Shown: positions 17,219 through 25,050 of the stretch, piece by piece | How positions within the stretch are numbered: position 1 is the stretch's first letter | Layout: each line of letters begins with the position of its first letter | Assembly (NCBI RefSeq): GCF_013030265.1 | Contig: NZ_WPZQ01000017.1 | Span: forward strand, 1 to 32,440 | DNA length: 32,440 bases | Direction: 5' to 3' | From: Ruegeria arenilitoris | GTDB taxonomy: Bacteria; Pseudomonadota; Alphaproteobacteria; Rhodobacterales; Rhodobacteraceae | Translations under genes and position numbers: made by a program | Notes under the pieces: model-generated | Databases searched by the model: none | Told to the model about the DNA's origin: nothing | What the model saw: only the letters and a program-made list of their open reading frames with translations

Positions 17219-17635
17219 ATGGCCCACACCCGCATTCGCAAGTTCAACACATCGGATACCTATCCGGAGCAGAACCTGGACAACGACCTGTGTCAGGCCG
17301 TCGTGACCCAAGGTGGCAAAACAGTCTACCTGCGCGGCCAATGCCCACAAAATCTGGACGATGCCGTCAACATCGACAGCCACGACCCGGTCGAGCAAAC
17401 CCACAAGGTCATGCAGAACATCCGCCAATTGATCGAAGAGGCCGGCGGTTCGATGGAACATCTGGTCAAGGTGGTCGTCTATATCACCGATGTTCGCCAT
17501 CGCGAGGCGGTGTATCGCACGATGGGCGAATACATCAAAGGCGTACATCCGGTTTCGACCGGTCTGGTGGTTCAGGCATTGGCACGCCCTGATTGGCTGG
17601 TCGAAATCGACGGCACCGCTGTCATTCCCGATTGA
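17219..17635 (+). CDS. RidA/YjgF-family protein (imine/enamine deaminase type)
   Basis: A 138-residue RidA-like protein. Family features are the GQCPQN loop (40-45), the HPVSTGLVVQALARPDWLVEID stretch (from 110) with the arginine (R123) equivalent to the catalytic Arg of RidA and the nearby E129. RidA proteins form trimers and hydrolyse reactive imines and enamines to ketones and ammonia. The gene lies 22 bases after the monooxygenase, with CAGGA before the ATG. In this operon it may hydrolyse an imino or formimino intermediate made downstream of amine oxidation. A general detoxifying role is the alternative. Confidence 0.88.
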   Translation: MAHTRIRKFNTSDTYPEQNLDNDLCQAVVTQGGKTVYLRGQCPQNLDDAVNIDSHDPVEQTHKVMQNIRQLIEEAGGSMEHLVKVVVYITDVRHREAVYRTMGEYIKGVHPVSTGLVVQALARPDWLVEIDGTAVIPD

Positions 17636-17694
17636 TCAGCTCAGCTGATCAGAACGACCGGGCCGCGCCCCTCTCCCCTTCGTCGCGGCCCGGT
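17633..17694 (+). promoter_or_regulatory. Two strong intercistronic hairpins between ridA-like gene and DUF1028 gene
   Basis: TGATCAGC/GCTGATCA (17633-17640 with 17644-17651, loop of 3) includes the RidA stop codon. Next, ACCGGGCCGCG/CGCGGCCCGGT (17657-17667 with 17684-17694) makes a perfect 11 bp GC-rich stem with a 16-base loop. No T run follows, so full termination is unlikely. Message processing or 3' protection inside the operon is more likely. The next gene starts 30 bases later with its own GGAG site. Confidence 0.6.
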
Positions 17695-17723
17695 TGCGAA
17701 CTCGTATCTAGCAGGAGATTTGC

Positions 17724-18398
17724 ATGACCTTTTCTCTGGTCGCTCGCTGCCCGGACACCGGTATGTTCGGGTTGGCAATTTCATCTTCTTCACCTGCTGT
17801 CGCTGCACGCTGTTCGTTTGCGCGCGCAGGTGTCGGGGCTGTGGCGTCACAGAACGTGACGGACCCAAGCCTTGGCCCTTTGGCACTGGACTTGATGGAA
17901 CAGGGTCTTTCGGCGCCCCAGGCGGTTGAAGAAGTCAAGAAGCACGGAAATTTCATCGAGTATCGACAGGTTTTGGCGGTAGATTCCCAAGGGCGGACCG
18001 CCATTCATTCGGGTGCGAATTCATTGGGGATCTGGACGCAGGCGCAGGGCGAAAACGTCGCTTCTGGTGGGAACCTGCTGGATAACGACGGCGTTCCGCA
18101 GGCAATCGTCGACGGATTTCTGGCATCGTCAGGTCATATTGGCGATCGGTTGATTGCAGCAATGCAGGCAGCTTTGGCGGCTGGCGGTGAGGCGGGGCCG
18201 GTCCATTCAGCAGGCATGAAGATCGTCGACAAGGTCAGCTGGCCTGTCGCGGATCTGCGCTGCGATTGGACCGAGGACTGCCCCATCGAAAACATCGCCA
18301 CAGCCTGGGACATCTACAAACCGCAGCTGGACGCCTACATCCAGCGCGCAATCGATCCGCGTGAGGCGCCGTCCTACGGCGTTCCCGGAGACGAATAA
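17724..18398 (+). CDS. DUF1028-family protein (Ntn-hydrolase-like)
   Basis: A 224-residue member of DUF1028, recognised by the start TFSLVARCPDTGMFGLAISSSSPAVAARC, the middle SQNVTDPSLGPLAL and the conserved GRTAIHSGANSLG and GNLLDNDGV stretches. The family is related to N-terminal-nucleophile hydrolases, and I recall a structure from a Ruegeria (Silicibacter) pomeroyi member. No reaction is established to my knowledge. AGGAGA precedes the ATG. The steady link with RidA and an aldehyde dehydrogenase suggests a hydrolytic step, for example amide or amidine cleavage after ring oxidation. That is inference. Confidence 0.85.
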   Translation: MTFSLVARCPDTGMFGLAISSSSPAVAARCSFARAGVGAVASQNVTDPSLGPLALDLMEQGLSAPQAVEEVKKHGNFIEYRQVLAVDSQGRTAIHSGANSLGIWTQAQGENVASGGNLLDNDGVPQAIVDGFLASSGHIGDRLIAAMQAALAAGGEAGPVHSAGMKIVDKVSWPVADLRCDWTEDCPIENIATAWDIYKPQLDAYIQRAIDPREAPSYGVPGDE

Positions 18399-18412
18399 TC
18401 AGGGAGAAGACC

Positions 18413-19909
18413 ATGTTGGACAATACGCACGAAGACTGGACAGCCCGCGCGGCCAACCTCTCAATCCGCGGGCAGGCATTTATCGACGGTAAATTTGTCG
18501 ACGCCGCATCCGGTAAAACATTTGACAGCATAAACCCTGCAAACGGCGAAGTCCTGGCGCAGGTCGCCGAGGGCGACGCAGAAGACATAAATCGGGCCGT
18601 GGCGGCAGGGCGCAAGGCTTTTGAAGATGGCCGCTGGTCGCGCATGGCACCGGGCGATCGAAAGGCAATTTTGCTCAAGCTGGCCGATCTGATCCGTTCA
18701 AACCTCGAAGAGATGGCCCTGCTCGATAGTCTGGACATGGGCAAGCTGGTGACCGATGCGGTGACCATCGACGCGCCGGGGTCCGCGCATTTCTTTCAGT
18801 GGTATGCTGAAGCAATCGACAAGATCTATGACGAAGTTGCCCCGACCGGTCCCGGTGATCTAGCCCTTGTGTCGCGTGTACCTTTGGGCGTGGTCGGTGC
18901 TGTCACGCCGTGGAATTTTCCCCTGGATATGGCGACCTGGAAAGGCGCCGCAGCACTGGCAGCCGGAAACTCGGTTGTATTGAAACCCGCCGAACAGTCA
19001 CCTTTGTCCGCGCTGCGTCTAGCGGAGCTGGCTGCCGAAGCCGGTGTGCCTGATGGTGTGTTCAACGTGGTGCCGGGATTTGGCGTCACCGCAGGCAAAG
19101 CGCTGGGTCTGCATATGGATGTGGATTGTCTTGCCTTCACCGGATCGACCGCAATCGGCAAGATGTTCATGCAATACTCTGGCCAATCCAACCTGAAACA
19201 GGTCTGGCCTGAAACCGGTGGCAAAAGCCCAAACCTGATCTTCGCTGATTGCGAGGATCTGGACGCTGCGGCCGACATGGCGGCCTTTGGCATCTTCTTC
19301 AATCAGGGTGAGGTCTGTTCGGCTAATTCGCGTCTTTATGTCGAGCGCTCGATCAAGGACGTTTTTGTCGAGAAGATGATTGCACGCGCGCAGGCCATGC
19401 AGCCCGGCGATCCGCTGGATCCGGCCTCAAAGATGGGTGCCATCGTGGATGAAAAGCAAACACAAGGCATCATGCGCTTTGTCGAGGAAGGCAAGAAAAC
19501 CGCAAACCTTGTCGCTGGTGGTGAACGGGTCACCATAGATGGAAAAGGCTGTTTCATTGCACCCACGATCTTTGACGATGTGAGCCACGACAATCCGTTG
19601 GCGCGTGACGAGATTTTTGGTCCTGTCCTGTCGGTTATCCCCTTCGACAGCGAAAACGAAGCTGTAACGATGGCTAACGACTCGATCTACGGGTTGGCAG
19701 CATCTGTCTGGACCGACAACCTAAGCCGGGCCTGCCGGGTCTCGGATAAGCTGATGGTCGGCACGGTATCGGTCAACACAGTCGATGCGTTGTCCGCTCA
19801 GACCCCGTTTGGCGGCATGAAACAGTCTGGCTTCGGACGGGATTTGTCATTGCATTCCCTTGAGAAGTATACTGCTTTGAAAACAACTTGGATCAAGTAC
19901 AAGGCTTGA
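18413..19909 (+). CDS. NAD(P)-dependent aldehyde dehydrogenase (PuuC-like)
   Basis: A complete 498-residue aldehyde dehydrogenase. Catalytic residues are visible: N168 in TPWNFP, K191 in VLKPAEQSP, E267 in PETGGKSP and the nucleophile C302 in NQGEVCSANSRL; the FTGSTAIG loop is at 242-249. The QVWPETGGKSPNLIFADC region is closest in style to gamma-glutamyl-aminobutyraldehyde dehydrogenases (PuuC). GGGAGAAGACC precedes the ATG, 14 bases after DUF1028. It would oxidise the aldehyde released by the amine dehydrogenases (imidazole acetaldehyde or an aminoaldehyde) to the acid. Confidence 0.95.
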   Translation: MLDNTHEDWTARAANLSIRGQAFIDGKFVDAASGKTFDSINPANGEVLAQVAEGDAEDINRAVAAGRKAFEDGRWSRMAPGDRKAILLKLADLIRSNLEEMALLDSLDMGKLVTDAVTIDAPGSAHFFQWYAEAIDKIYDEVAPTGPGDLALVSRVPLGVVGAVTPWNFPLDMATWKGAAALAAGNSVVLKPAEQSPLSALRLAELAAEAGVPDGVFNVVPGFGVTAGKALGLHMDVDCLAFTGSTAIGKMFMQYSGQSNLKQVWPETGGKSPNLIFADCEDLDAAADMAAFGIFFNQGEVCSANSRLYVERSIKDVFVEKMIARAQAMQPGDPLDPASKMGAIVDEKQTQGIMRFVEEGKKTANLVAGGERVTIDGKGCFIAPTIFDDVSHDNPLARDEIFGPVLSVIPFDSENEAVTMANDSIYGLAASVWTDNLSRACRVSDKLMVGTVSVNTVDALSAQTPFGGMKQSGFGRDLSLHSLEKYTALKTTWIKYKA

Positions 19910-19933
19910 TCCTCGAACCTCAGGGATACGGCC

Positions 19934-20872
19934 TTGCCTTTCAGATACACTCTGCGCCAACTTGAATATTTCGTGGCTGTGGGAAAGGCTGGCAGCATCT
20001 CGGCCGCAAGCGAGGTCCTTAATGTTTCGTCGCCGTCGATTTCGGCGGCGATAAACCAATTGGAGGCCGAATTTGGTCTGGATCTGTTTGTTCGAGAACA
20101 CGCCCGGGGCCTGTCGCTGACCAAAGCCGGTCACAAATTCCTGGAACGAACCGAGTTTGTGCTGCGAGAAGTGGAACTGCTGTCGACACTCGCCGGCGAT
20201 ATTACCGGCAAAGTTCAGGGCATCCTGTCGGTCGGCTGTCTGGTTACCTTTGCACAGATCGTCCTACCCGGGCTTCGTCGTGGTTTTGAAGAACTGTATC
20301 CCGATGTTCGCATCGAACAGCGCGAGCTCAATCAGGCGGATATCTTCAGTCAACTGCGCCGCGCAGAGCTTGATATCGCACTGACTTACGATCTCGATAT
20401 TCCCGCAGATCTCAAATTTCTACCATTGCTTGATCTGCCACCTTACGTCGTCTTGTACGAAGGGCATCCGTTCGCGCAGCGCGAAACGCTTTCCATAAGT
20501 GATCTGAAAGACTCGCCAATGGTGCTCTTGGATCTGCCCTATAGCAGCGACTATTTCCTGTCTTTCTTCCGTCAGGCTGATATCAAACCCAATGTGGCCG
20601 AACGCACCAGCGATATGTCGGTCATGCGCAGTCTGGTCGCAAACGGATATGGGTTCTCAATTGCCAACGTCCGACCGATGAACAACTTGTCCCCGGATGG
20701 AAAAAAGCTGATTTTTGTACCATTGACCGGCAATCTGAGGCCAATGAAATTCGGATTGCTCAAGGCACGGATTGAAAATGAAACCAACACCATGGCAGCA
20801 TTCATAGACCATTGTAAAACCACGGTCGAAGCGGGAAATTTACCCTTTCTGCAAACGACTTCTGCCAGCTGA
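19934..20872 (+). CDS. LysR-family regulator inside the catabolic operon
   Basis: A 312-residue LysR-type protein. The helix-turn-helix is at about residues 6-65 (LRQLEYFVAVGKAGSISAAS, SSPSISAAINQLEAEFG), followed by LSLTKAGHKFL and a substrate-binding domain with VGCLVTFAQIVLPGL. The start is TTG with AGGGA 9 bases upstream; no in-frame ATG is near. It follows the aldehyde dehydrogenase by only 24 bases on the same strand, an unusual place for a LysR gene, which normally faces its target. So its target may be the monooxygenase operon itself or the genes to the right. Candidate sites are the TTAG-N7-CTAA dyads at 15621 and 30145. Confidence 0.88.
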   Translation: MPFRYTLRQLEYFVAVGKAGSISAASEVLNVSSPSISAAINQLEAEFGLDLFVREHARGLSLTKAGHKFLERTEFVLREVELLSTLAGDITGKVQGILSVGCLVTFAQIVLPGLRRGFEELYPDVRIEQRELNQADIFSQLRRAELDIALTYDLDIPADLKFLPLLDLPPYVVLYEGHPFAQRETLSISDLKDSPMVLLDLPYSSDYFLSFFRQADIKPNVAERTSDMSVMRSLVANGYGFSIANVRPMNNLSPDGKKLIFVPLTGNLRPMKFGLLKARIENETNTMAAFIDHCKTTVEAGNLPFLQTTSAS

Positions 20873-21055
20873 TCAGCGCACATAGCAGTTCGATTTTTCC
20901 TAATCAGTAGTTTGGGTAATCCAGTTTTATGAATCTGCCAGAGGCTTTAGACTGGTAACCCAGAATTGTGCCAAAGCACTCTGTATTAAATTACTCTGTT
21001 TGCCTCGAAGCAGATGGAGAAGAGCAACAATTAGGTTCAAACTGGCCTCAATCAC
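20873..21055. promoter_or_regulatory. Intergenic region with CCTAATCAGTA and ATTAGGTT motifs
   Basis: This 183-base AT-richer gap precedes the M20 peptidase gene. TCCTAATCAGTA (20898-20909) is repeated exactly at 30278-30289 upstream of the aspartase-like gene. ATTAGGTT (21030-21037) is repeated at 30144-30151 upstream of potA. I infer a promoter here under a regulator shared with those genes. No confident -35/-10 pair was fixed. Confidence 0.45.
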
Positions 21056-22204
21056 ATGACGACAACTTTAGATCTGCTCGACAAGCTAATAGCGTTTGAC
21101 ACCGTCAGCAAAAACTCAAACCTCGAGCTGGCCGCTTTTGTCGAGGACTATCTCGAACAACGTGGTTTTGCCGTGCATCGTATAACCGATCCATCCGGCG
21201 ACAAGACAGGTCTCTATGCAGAAAAAGGGCCCGATGGCGATGGGGTTCTGCTTTCAGCCCATACAGACGTTGTGCCGGTCGAAGGGCAAAGCTGGACCAA
21301 AGATCCCTTCCGCCTGACGCGAGAAGGTAATCGTGTCTACGGGCGTGGGACTACGGACATGAAGGGCTACGTTGCTTCGGTCTTGTCTCTGGCTGATCGT
21401 GCAGAGGCGTCAAAGCTGCGAGAACCGCTCAAGATCGTTCTGTCTTATGACGAGGAGGTTGGCTGCGTCGGTATTCAGCAAATGCTGGAACGCCTGGCTC
21501 CAATGCTTGGACAACCGCGCGCCTGTTTCGTGGGTGAACCAACCGAGATGCAGGTCGCGATCGGTCATAAAGGCAAGGCTGCATTGCGGGCGATATGTCA
21601 TGGCCAGAACGGCCATTCCGCACTGGCCCCCAACATTGTGAACGCACTGCATTTGGCGACAGATTTTGTGTCCGAACTGCGCAGCTTGCAAAAGGCGTTT
21701 GAGACAAACGGCAACACCGATCCGGCCTATTCAGTGCCCTACACCACATTACATGTTGGAATGCTGTCAGGCGGCAAAGCACTTAACATAGTTCCCGACA
21801 GGGCCGAGTTGACCTTTGAGTATCGGCATCTGGCTGCTGATCGCGGAAAAGACATACTCGACCAGATACAGGCAGCGGCCGAGCGGGTAAGTGCATCCTA
21901 CCGTCCCCGCTTTGCCGAGGCACGTGTCGAGGTAGAGCAGTACAATGCATATCCAGGGCTGGATGTTGCGGAAACCGAGGCTGTTATTGCCTATGCCCAG
22001 AAACTTGCGCAAAGCAACGCTACGACCAAAGTCGCCTTCGGAACCGAGGCCGGTTTCTTCAGCGAACTGGGTATTCCAACCATTGTTTGCGGCCCGGGCT
22101 CGATGGAGGGTCAGGGGCACAAACCGGACGAATATCTCGAGCTTGCACAATTGACCGCCTGTGACGCGATGATGGATCGTATTCTCGAAGACCTGAGCCT
22201 GTAG
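21056..22204 (+). CDS. M20-family amidohydrolase, annotated-type acetylornithine deacetylase (ArgE/DapE class)
   Basis: A 382-residue zinc hydrolase. Metal and catalytic residues are in place: H69 and D71 (SAHTDVVP), D101 (GRGTTDMKG), E133/E134 (YDEEVGC), E161 (GEPTE) and H355 (GQGHKPDE). The dimerisation lid is at about 170-285 with NGHSALAP. By sequence it is ArgE-like, removing an N-acyl group from an amino acid. Set between amine-catabolism genes and with an aspartase-like gene further on, deformylation or deacylation of an N-acyl-aspartate (or of an acylated diamine acid) is a better guess than arginine synthesis. Its ribosome site is weak. It abuts the next small gene. Confidence 0.88.
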   Translation: MTTTLDLLDKLIAFDTVSKNSNLELAAFVEDYLEQRGFAVHRITDPSGDKTGLYAEKGPDGDGVLLSAHTDVVPVEGQSWTKDPFRLTREGNRVYGRGTTDMKGYVASVLSLADRAEASKLREPLKIVLSYDEEVGCVGIQQMLERLAPMLGQPRACFVGEPTEMQVAIGHKGKAALRAICHGQNGHSALAPNIVNALHLATDFVSELRSLQKAFETNGNTDPAYSVPYTTLHVGMLSGGKALNIVPDRAELTFEYRHLAADRGKDILDQIQAAAERVSASYRPRFAEARVEVEQYNAYPGLDVAETEAVIAYAQKLAQSNATTKVAFGTEAGFFSELGIPTIVCGPGSMEGQGHKPDEYLELAQLTACDAMMDRILEDLSL

Positions 22205-22471
22205 ATGACTTTGGATATGTTGCAGGATTTCGTACTGGCCGATGGGATTGGCTTGATAGGTTCAATCATCATCGTATGCGCCTATTATCTGGCAACTCGC
22301 GGCATACTGCCCGCCGACAAGGTGCTGTTTAACGCCTGCAACATCGTGGGTGGCGCTTTGGTGATGGTGTCCTTGATCTACCGCCCGAACCTGGGTGCGA
22401 TCGTGATCGAAGTGATGTTTCTACTGATCGCCGTTTTGGCAATCTGGCGGAATGTGCGCAGCGCGAACTGA
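22205..22471 (+). CDS. Small three-helix membrane protein (CBU_0592-like)
   Basis: An 88-residue integral membrane protein with three hydrophobic segments (about 14-32, 41-58 and 63-82) and a short basic tail. The pattern GLIGSIIIVCAYYLATRG with an N..GG.. second helix is that of the small conserved CBU_0592-type proteins, whose function is not established. The ATG follows the M20 peptidase stop directly (TAGATG), so it is probably translated by re-initiation. No transport role can be claimed. Confidence 0.75.
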   Translation: MTLDMLQDFVLADGIGLIGSIIIVCAYYLATRGILPADKVLFNACNIVGGALVMVSLIYRPNLGAIVIEVMFLLIAVLAIWRNVRSAN

Positions 22472-22488
22472 TCCGCGCTGCAACCCCT

Positions 22489-22851
22489 TTAAGCCGCAAT
22501 CATATAGAACTTGCGCAGAGTCTGCGTGATTTCCCAAGTACAGGGCGTGCCCCTGGGAATGAAAAAAGTATCTCCGGAGGTAAAGGTCTGCTCTGCCCCA
22601 TCAGAACTGGTCAATGTGACCGAACCTGATATCACAGTCATCATTTCATCTACCGGATAGGCTTCGATTTCCTCCCGGCAGGGTGCGCATTCCCACACAC
22701 CGACTGAAATCTTCTCATCCCTACTCTCGAAAAAGCTGCTGATGGTTTCGGACTTGTCCGCTGTAGTAAAATCGCCTTCAGCCACAAGTGAAGATGGGCC
22801 AAAGCCGGTTTCTGGATGGCCCGCTGCCAGCAATCGAATTGGGGTAGTCAT
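22489..22851 (-). CDS. Single-domain cupin (Cupin_3/DUF861 type)
   Basis: A 120-residue cupin with the two half-motifs recognisable around EIEAYPVDEMMTVISG and GDTFFIPRGTPCTWE. Cupin_3 proteins include the domain of ureidoglycine aminohydrolase and EutQ, and many small members sit in amine or amino acid catabolic operons. The metal-binding histidines are largely absent, so a binding or non-metal role is possible. AAGGAAG precedes the ATG, and it follows the second amine dehydrogenase by 14 bases as its operon partner. Confidence 0.8.
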   Translation of the reverse strand: MTTPIRLLAAGHPETGFGPSSLVAEGDFTTADKSETISSFFESRDEKISVGVWECAPCREEIEAYPVDEMMTVISGSVTLTSSDGAEQTFTSGDTFFIPRGTPCTWEITQTLRKFYMIAA

Positions 22852-22865
22852 GATGTCTTCCTTTC

Positions 22866-24911
22866 TTATGCCAAAGGCATCGGCAGATAGGCTGAGGCCT
22901 TCAAACTGTCCGAATTATCCAGTTCCCGGGCCCAACGGTGACCTGCGTGAACGGCGGCGGCGATAATCGAAGGGGCTTCGCAATCACCGATCCGACTGAC
23001 CGATTTGATGCCCGCTTCGGCCCAGTCCGCCTCACGTTCCAACAAATTCTGATACAGTTCATCATTGGGCGTTTTTGACGTCAGTACAACCGCCGTTCCG
23101 AGTGGCAGTTCCAACCCCTGACCACCATGAATGCATACGAATTCGATGCGGTCTTCATGCACATTCTTGAGCGTTTTCAGACGTTCGATGCGTACGCCCA
23201 GCTCCATCAGGCGGGCGATGACTTTGTGTTGTTCCATCGTCAGTGCCAGATAGGGAGCCACCTCAGCAGCCGGGATTACATAGCTGACCTCGTGCCCATC
23301 CTTGACTAGCTTTTCGGCGAGCACATTGCCCAGATAGGCGCCGTCCTCGTCATAGATGACCACCGGACCTTTGACTTCGGCCCCGTCCAGAATGTCGTCC
23401 GGGGTCAGCACGTTCACCTCGTCGCCCCTCAACACTGGGGTCACGTTGAACCGGCCTACACCATCCCTGCGCCATGTGGCGCCGGTGGCGATCACGACAT
23501 GCTCCAGCCCAAACTCCATGATGTCACTCGCTGCAAGCGGTGAATCCGTGTAGAGGTTTACGTTGCCAAGTTGCTGCAGCGCATAAAGACGGTAATCCGC
23601 AACCCTGATCCACTCTGACAGGCCCGGCAGACCTGCCTCGCGTTTGACACGGCCACCCAATTCCTCGCGCGCATCGGCTACGGTCACTTCGTATCCACGC
23701 TTGGAGAGGATATTGGCGCATTCCAAGCCTGCCGGACCGCCGCCCACGATTAGGATCGTATCTTCCGAACCTTTCGCCGGTACCTTCTCGGGATGCCAAC
23801 CGCGCCGATATTCGTCCATTATGGTCGGGTTCTGGGTACAGCGCATTGGCGAATAAGACATCTCGCCCGACGCGCAGATATTACAGCCGATACACTCGCG
23901 GATATCGTCAACCCGGCCCTGATCAATCTTGGTTGGGATAAACGGATCGGCGATCGACGGGCGCGCCGCGCCAACCAGATCCAGTACCCCGCGCCGCACC
24001 TGGCTGAGCATCGTGTCGGGCGAGGTAAAGCGACCCACGCTGACAACCGGCTTGTCGACCACACCTTTGACAAAGGCAATCTGCTGTTCCTGAAACCCTT
24101 CTTTCGAGAACCGTGAAGTCTGGCTGTCTTCTGGCCAGTCGGAAATGTTCACATCCCAAAGGTCGGGGATATCCTTCAGCATTTCGACCAGTTCCTGGCC
24201 CTGCATCAGGTCACCATCGATTTCGTTTACTCCGAACCTGAAGGCAACCGCGCTGGTATCGCCAATGGCGTCCTTCATCCCCTCAAGTACTTCACGCAGC
24301 AGTCGCGCCCGATTTTCCAAACTACCCCCATATTCATCGGTGCGGGTATTGTAGCTGGGCTGCAGGAACTGACTGAAGATCGACAAACCATGGCCGGCAT
24401 AGGCGTAGACGATATCGAAACCAGCCTTCTGCGCCCGAACGGCAGCGGCAATATGCTGTTCGCGTACGGTTCTGATGTCCTGCTTGTCCATCATCTTTGA
24501 TTGAAATGGCTCGACCGATTCCAGGGTCAGGCGTGATGTCGGACCCAGCGGCGGCGTACGCGAGGCCCGATTGCCCGCCGCCAAACCGACATGGCCCAGC
24601 TCGACCCCTGCCAATGCACCATGGCGGTGCACCGCTTCGGGCATGCGTGAAATGCGCTTGATGTCAGCGTCGTTCCAAAGGTGCAGTGAGGGAAAGGGCC
24701 AGAACTCGGTGGTGTTCCCGATCTCGGCAATCTCAGTACACACGACACCCCAACCACCTTCAGCCTTCATCTCACGCATGCGCGTATTGGCATCCGGTGC
24801 GTTGTCTGATGTGCCAGAGCAATGCGGGACCTGATAGAAACGGTTTTTTGTCGTGACCGGACCTATTTTGACCGGTTCAAACAATATGTCGTAACGCGGA
24901 TCTCTGGACAT
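22866..24911 (-). CDS. Second trimethylamine-dehydrogenase family flavoenzyme, substrate probably another amine
   Basis: A 681-residue paralogue of the enzyme at 12559-14628. It has the barrel with C31 (QVPHC, FMN link), the 4Fe-4S cysteines C340, C343, C346, C358, H174 of the catalytic pair, and the nucleotide folds from about 385 (ILIVGGGPAG). The three cage positions read Ile61, Trp259 and Glu350 in place of Tyr, Trp, Trp of trimethylamine dehydrogenase, so an acidic residue (Glu instead of Asp) may hold a second positive charge. The Asp267 equivalent is kept (Asp262 in DWPED). GGGAGG lies before the ATG. It is followed by the cupin and is divergent from the second LuxR gene. Demethylation of an N-methylated amine or amino acid is the alternative role known in this family. 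Confidence 0.85.
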   Translation of the reverse strand: MSRDPRYDILFEPVKIGPVTTKNRFYQVPHCSGTSDNAPDANTRMREMKAEGGWGVVCTEIAEIGNTTEFWPFPSLHLWNDADIKRISRMPEAVHRHGALAGVELGHVGLAAGNRASRTPPLGPTSRLTLESVEPFQSKMMDKQDIRTVREQHIAAAVRAQKAGFDIVYAYAGHGLSIFSQFLQPSYNTRTDEYGGSLENRARLLREVLEGMKDAIGDTSAVAFRFGVNEIDGDLMQGQELVEMLKDIPDLWDVNISDWPEDSQTSRFSKEGFQEQQIAFVKGVVDKPVVSVGRFTSPDTMLSQVRRGVLDLVGAARPSIADPFIPTKIDQGRVDDIRECIGCNICASGEMSYSPMRCTQNPTIMDEYRRGWHPEKVPAKGSEDTILIVGGGPAGLECANILSKRGYEVTVADAREELGGRVKREAGLPGLSEWIRVADYRLYALQQLGNVNLYTDSPLAASDIMEFGLEHVVIATGATWRRDGVGRFNVTPVLRGDEVNVLTPDDILDGAEVKGPVVIYDEDGAYLGNVLAEKLVKDGHEVSYVIPAAEVAPYLALTMEQHKVIARLMELGVRIERLKTLKNVHEDRIEFVCIHGGQGLELPLGTAVVLTSKTPNDELYQNLLEREADWAEAGIKSVSRIGDCEAPSIIAAAVHAGHRWARELDNSDSLKASAYLPMPLA

Positions 24912-25019
24912 GGCTGGCCTCCCTGGCTTGCAGCAGCGCAGCCCCGGACCCTGCTTGGCCATTTGTCGGGCTGGCAATATGATTGCCTGAAATCTAAAGA
25001 AAACCTGCAGGGAGCCTAG

Positions 25020-25035
25020 TGTCCCTAAAGGGACA
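25020..25035. promoter_or_regulatory. Palindrome ahead of second LuxR gene, probable operator
   Basis: TGTCCCTAAAGGGACA is a 6 bp inverted repeat around TAAA, 15 bases before the LuxR ATG. It has the same place and shape as GGGGTATATACCCC before the first LuxR gene, though a different sequence. Auto-control is inferred. Confidence 0.55.
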
Positions 25036-25050
25036 TATCCAAAGCTGAAG

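Noticed and set aside
20867..20878. GCTGATCAGC palindrome at the end of the operon LysR gene
   Set aside because: Too short to be a terminator stem and it overlaps coding sequence; likely chance.
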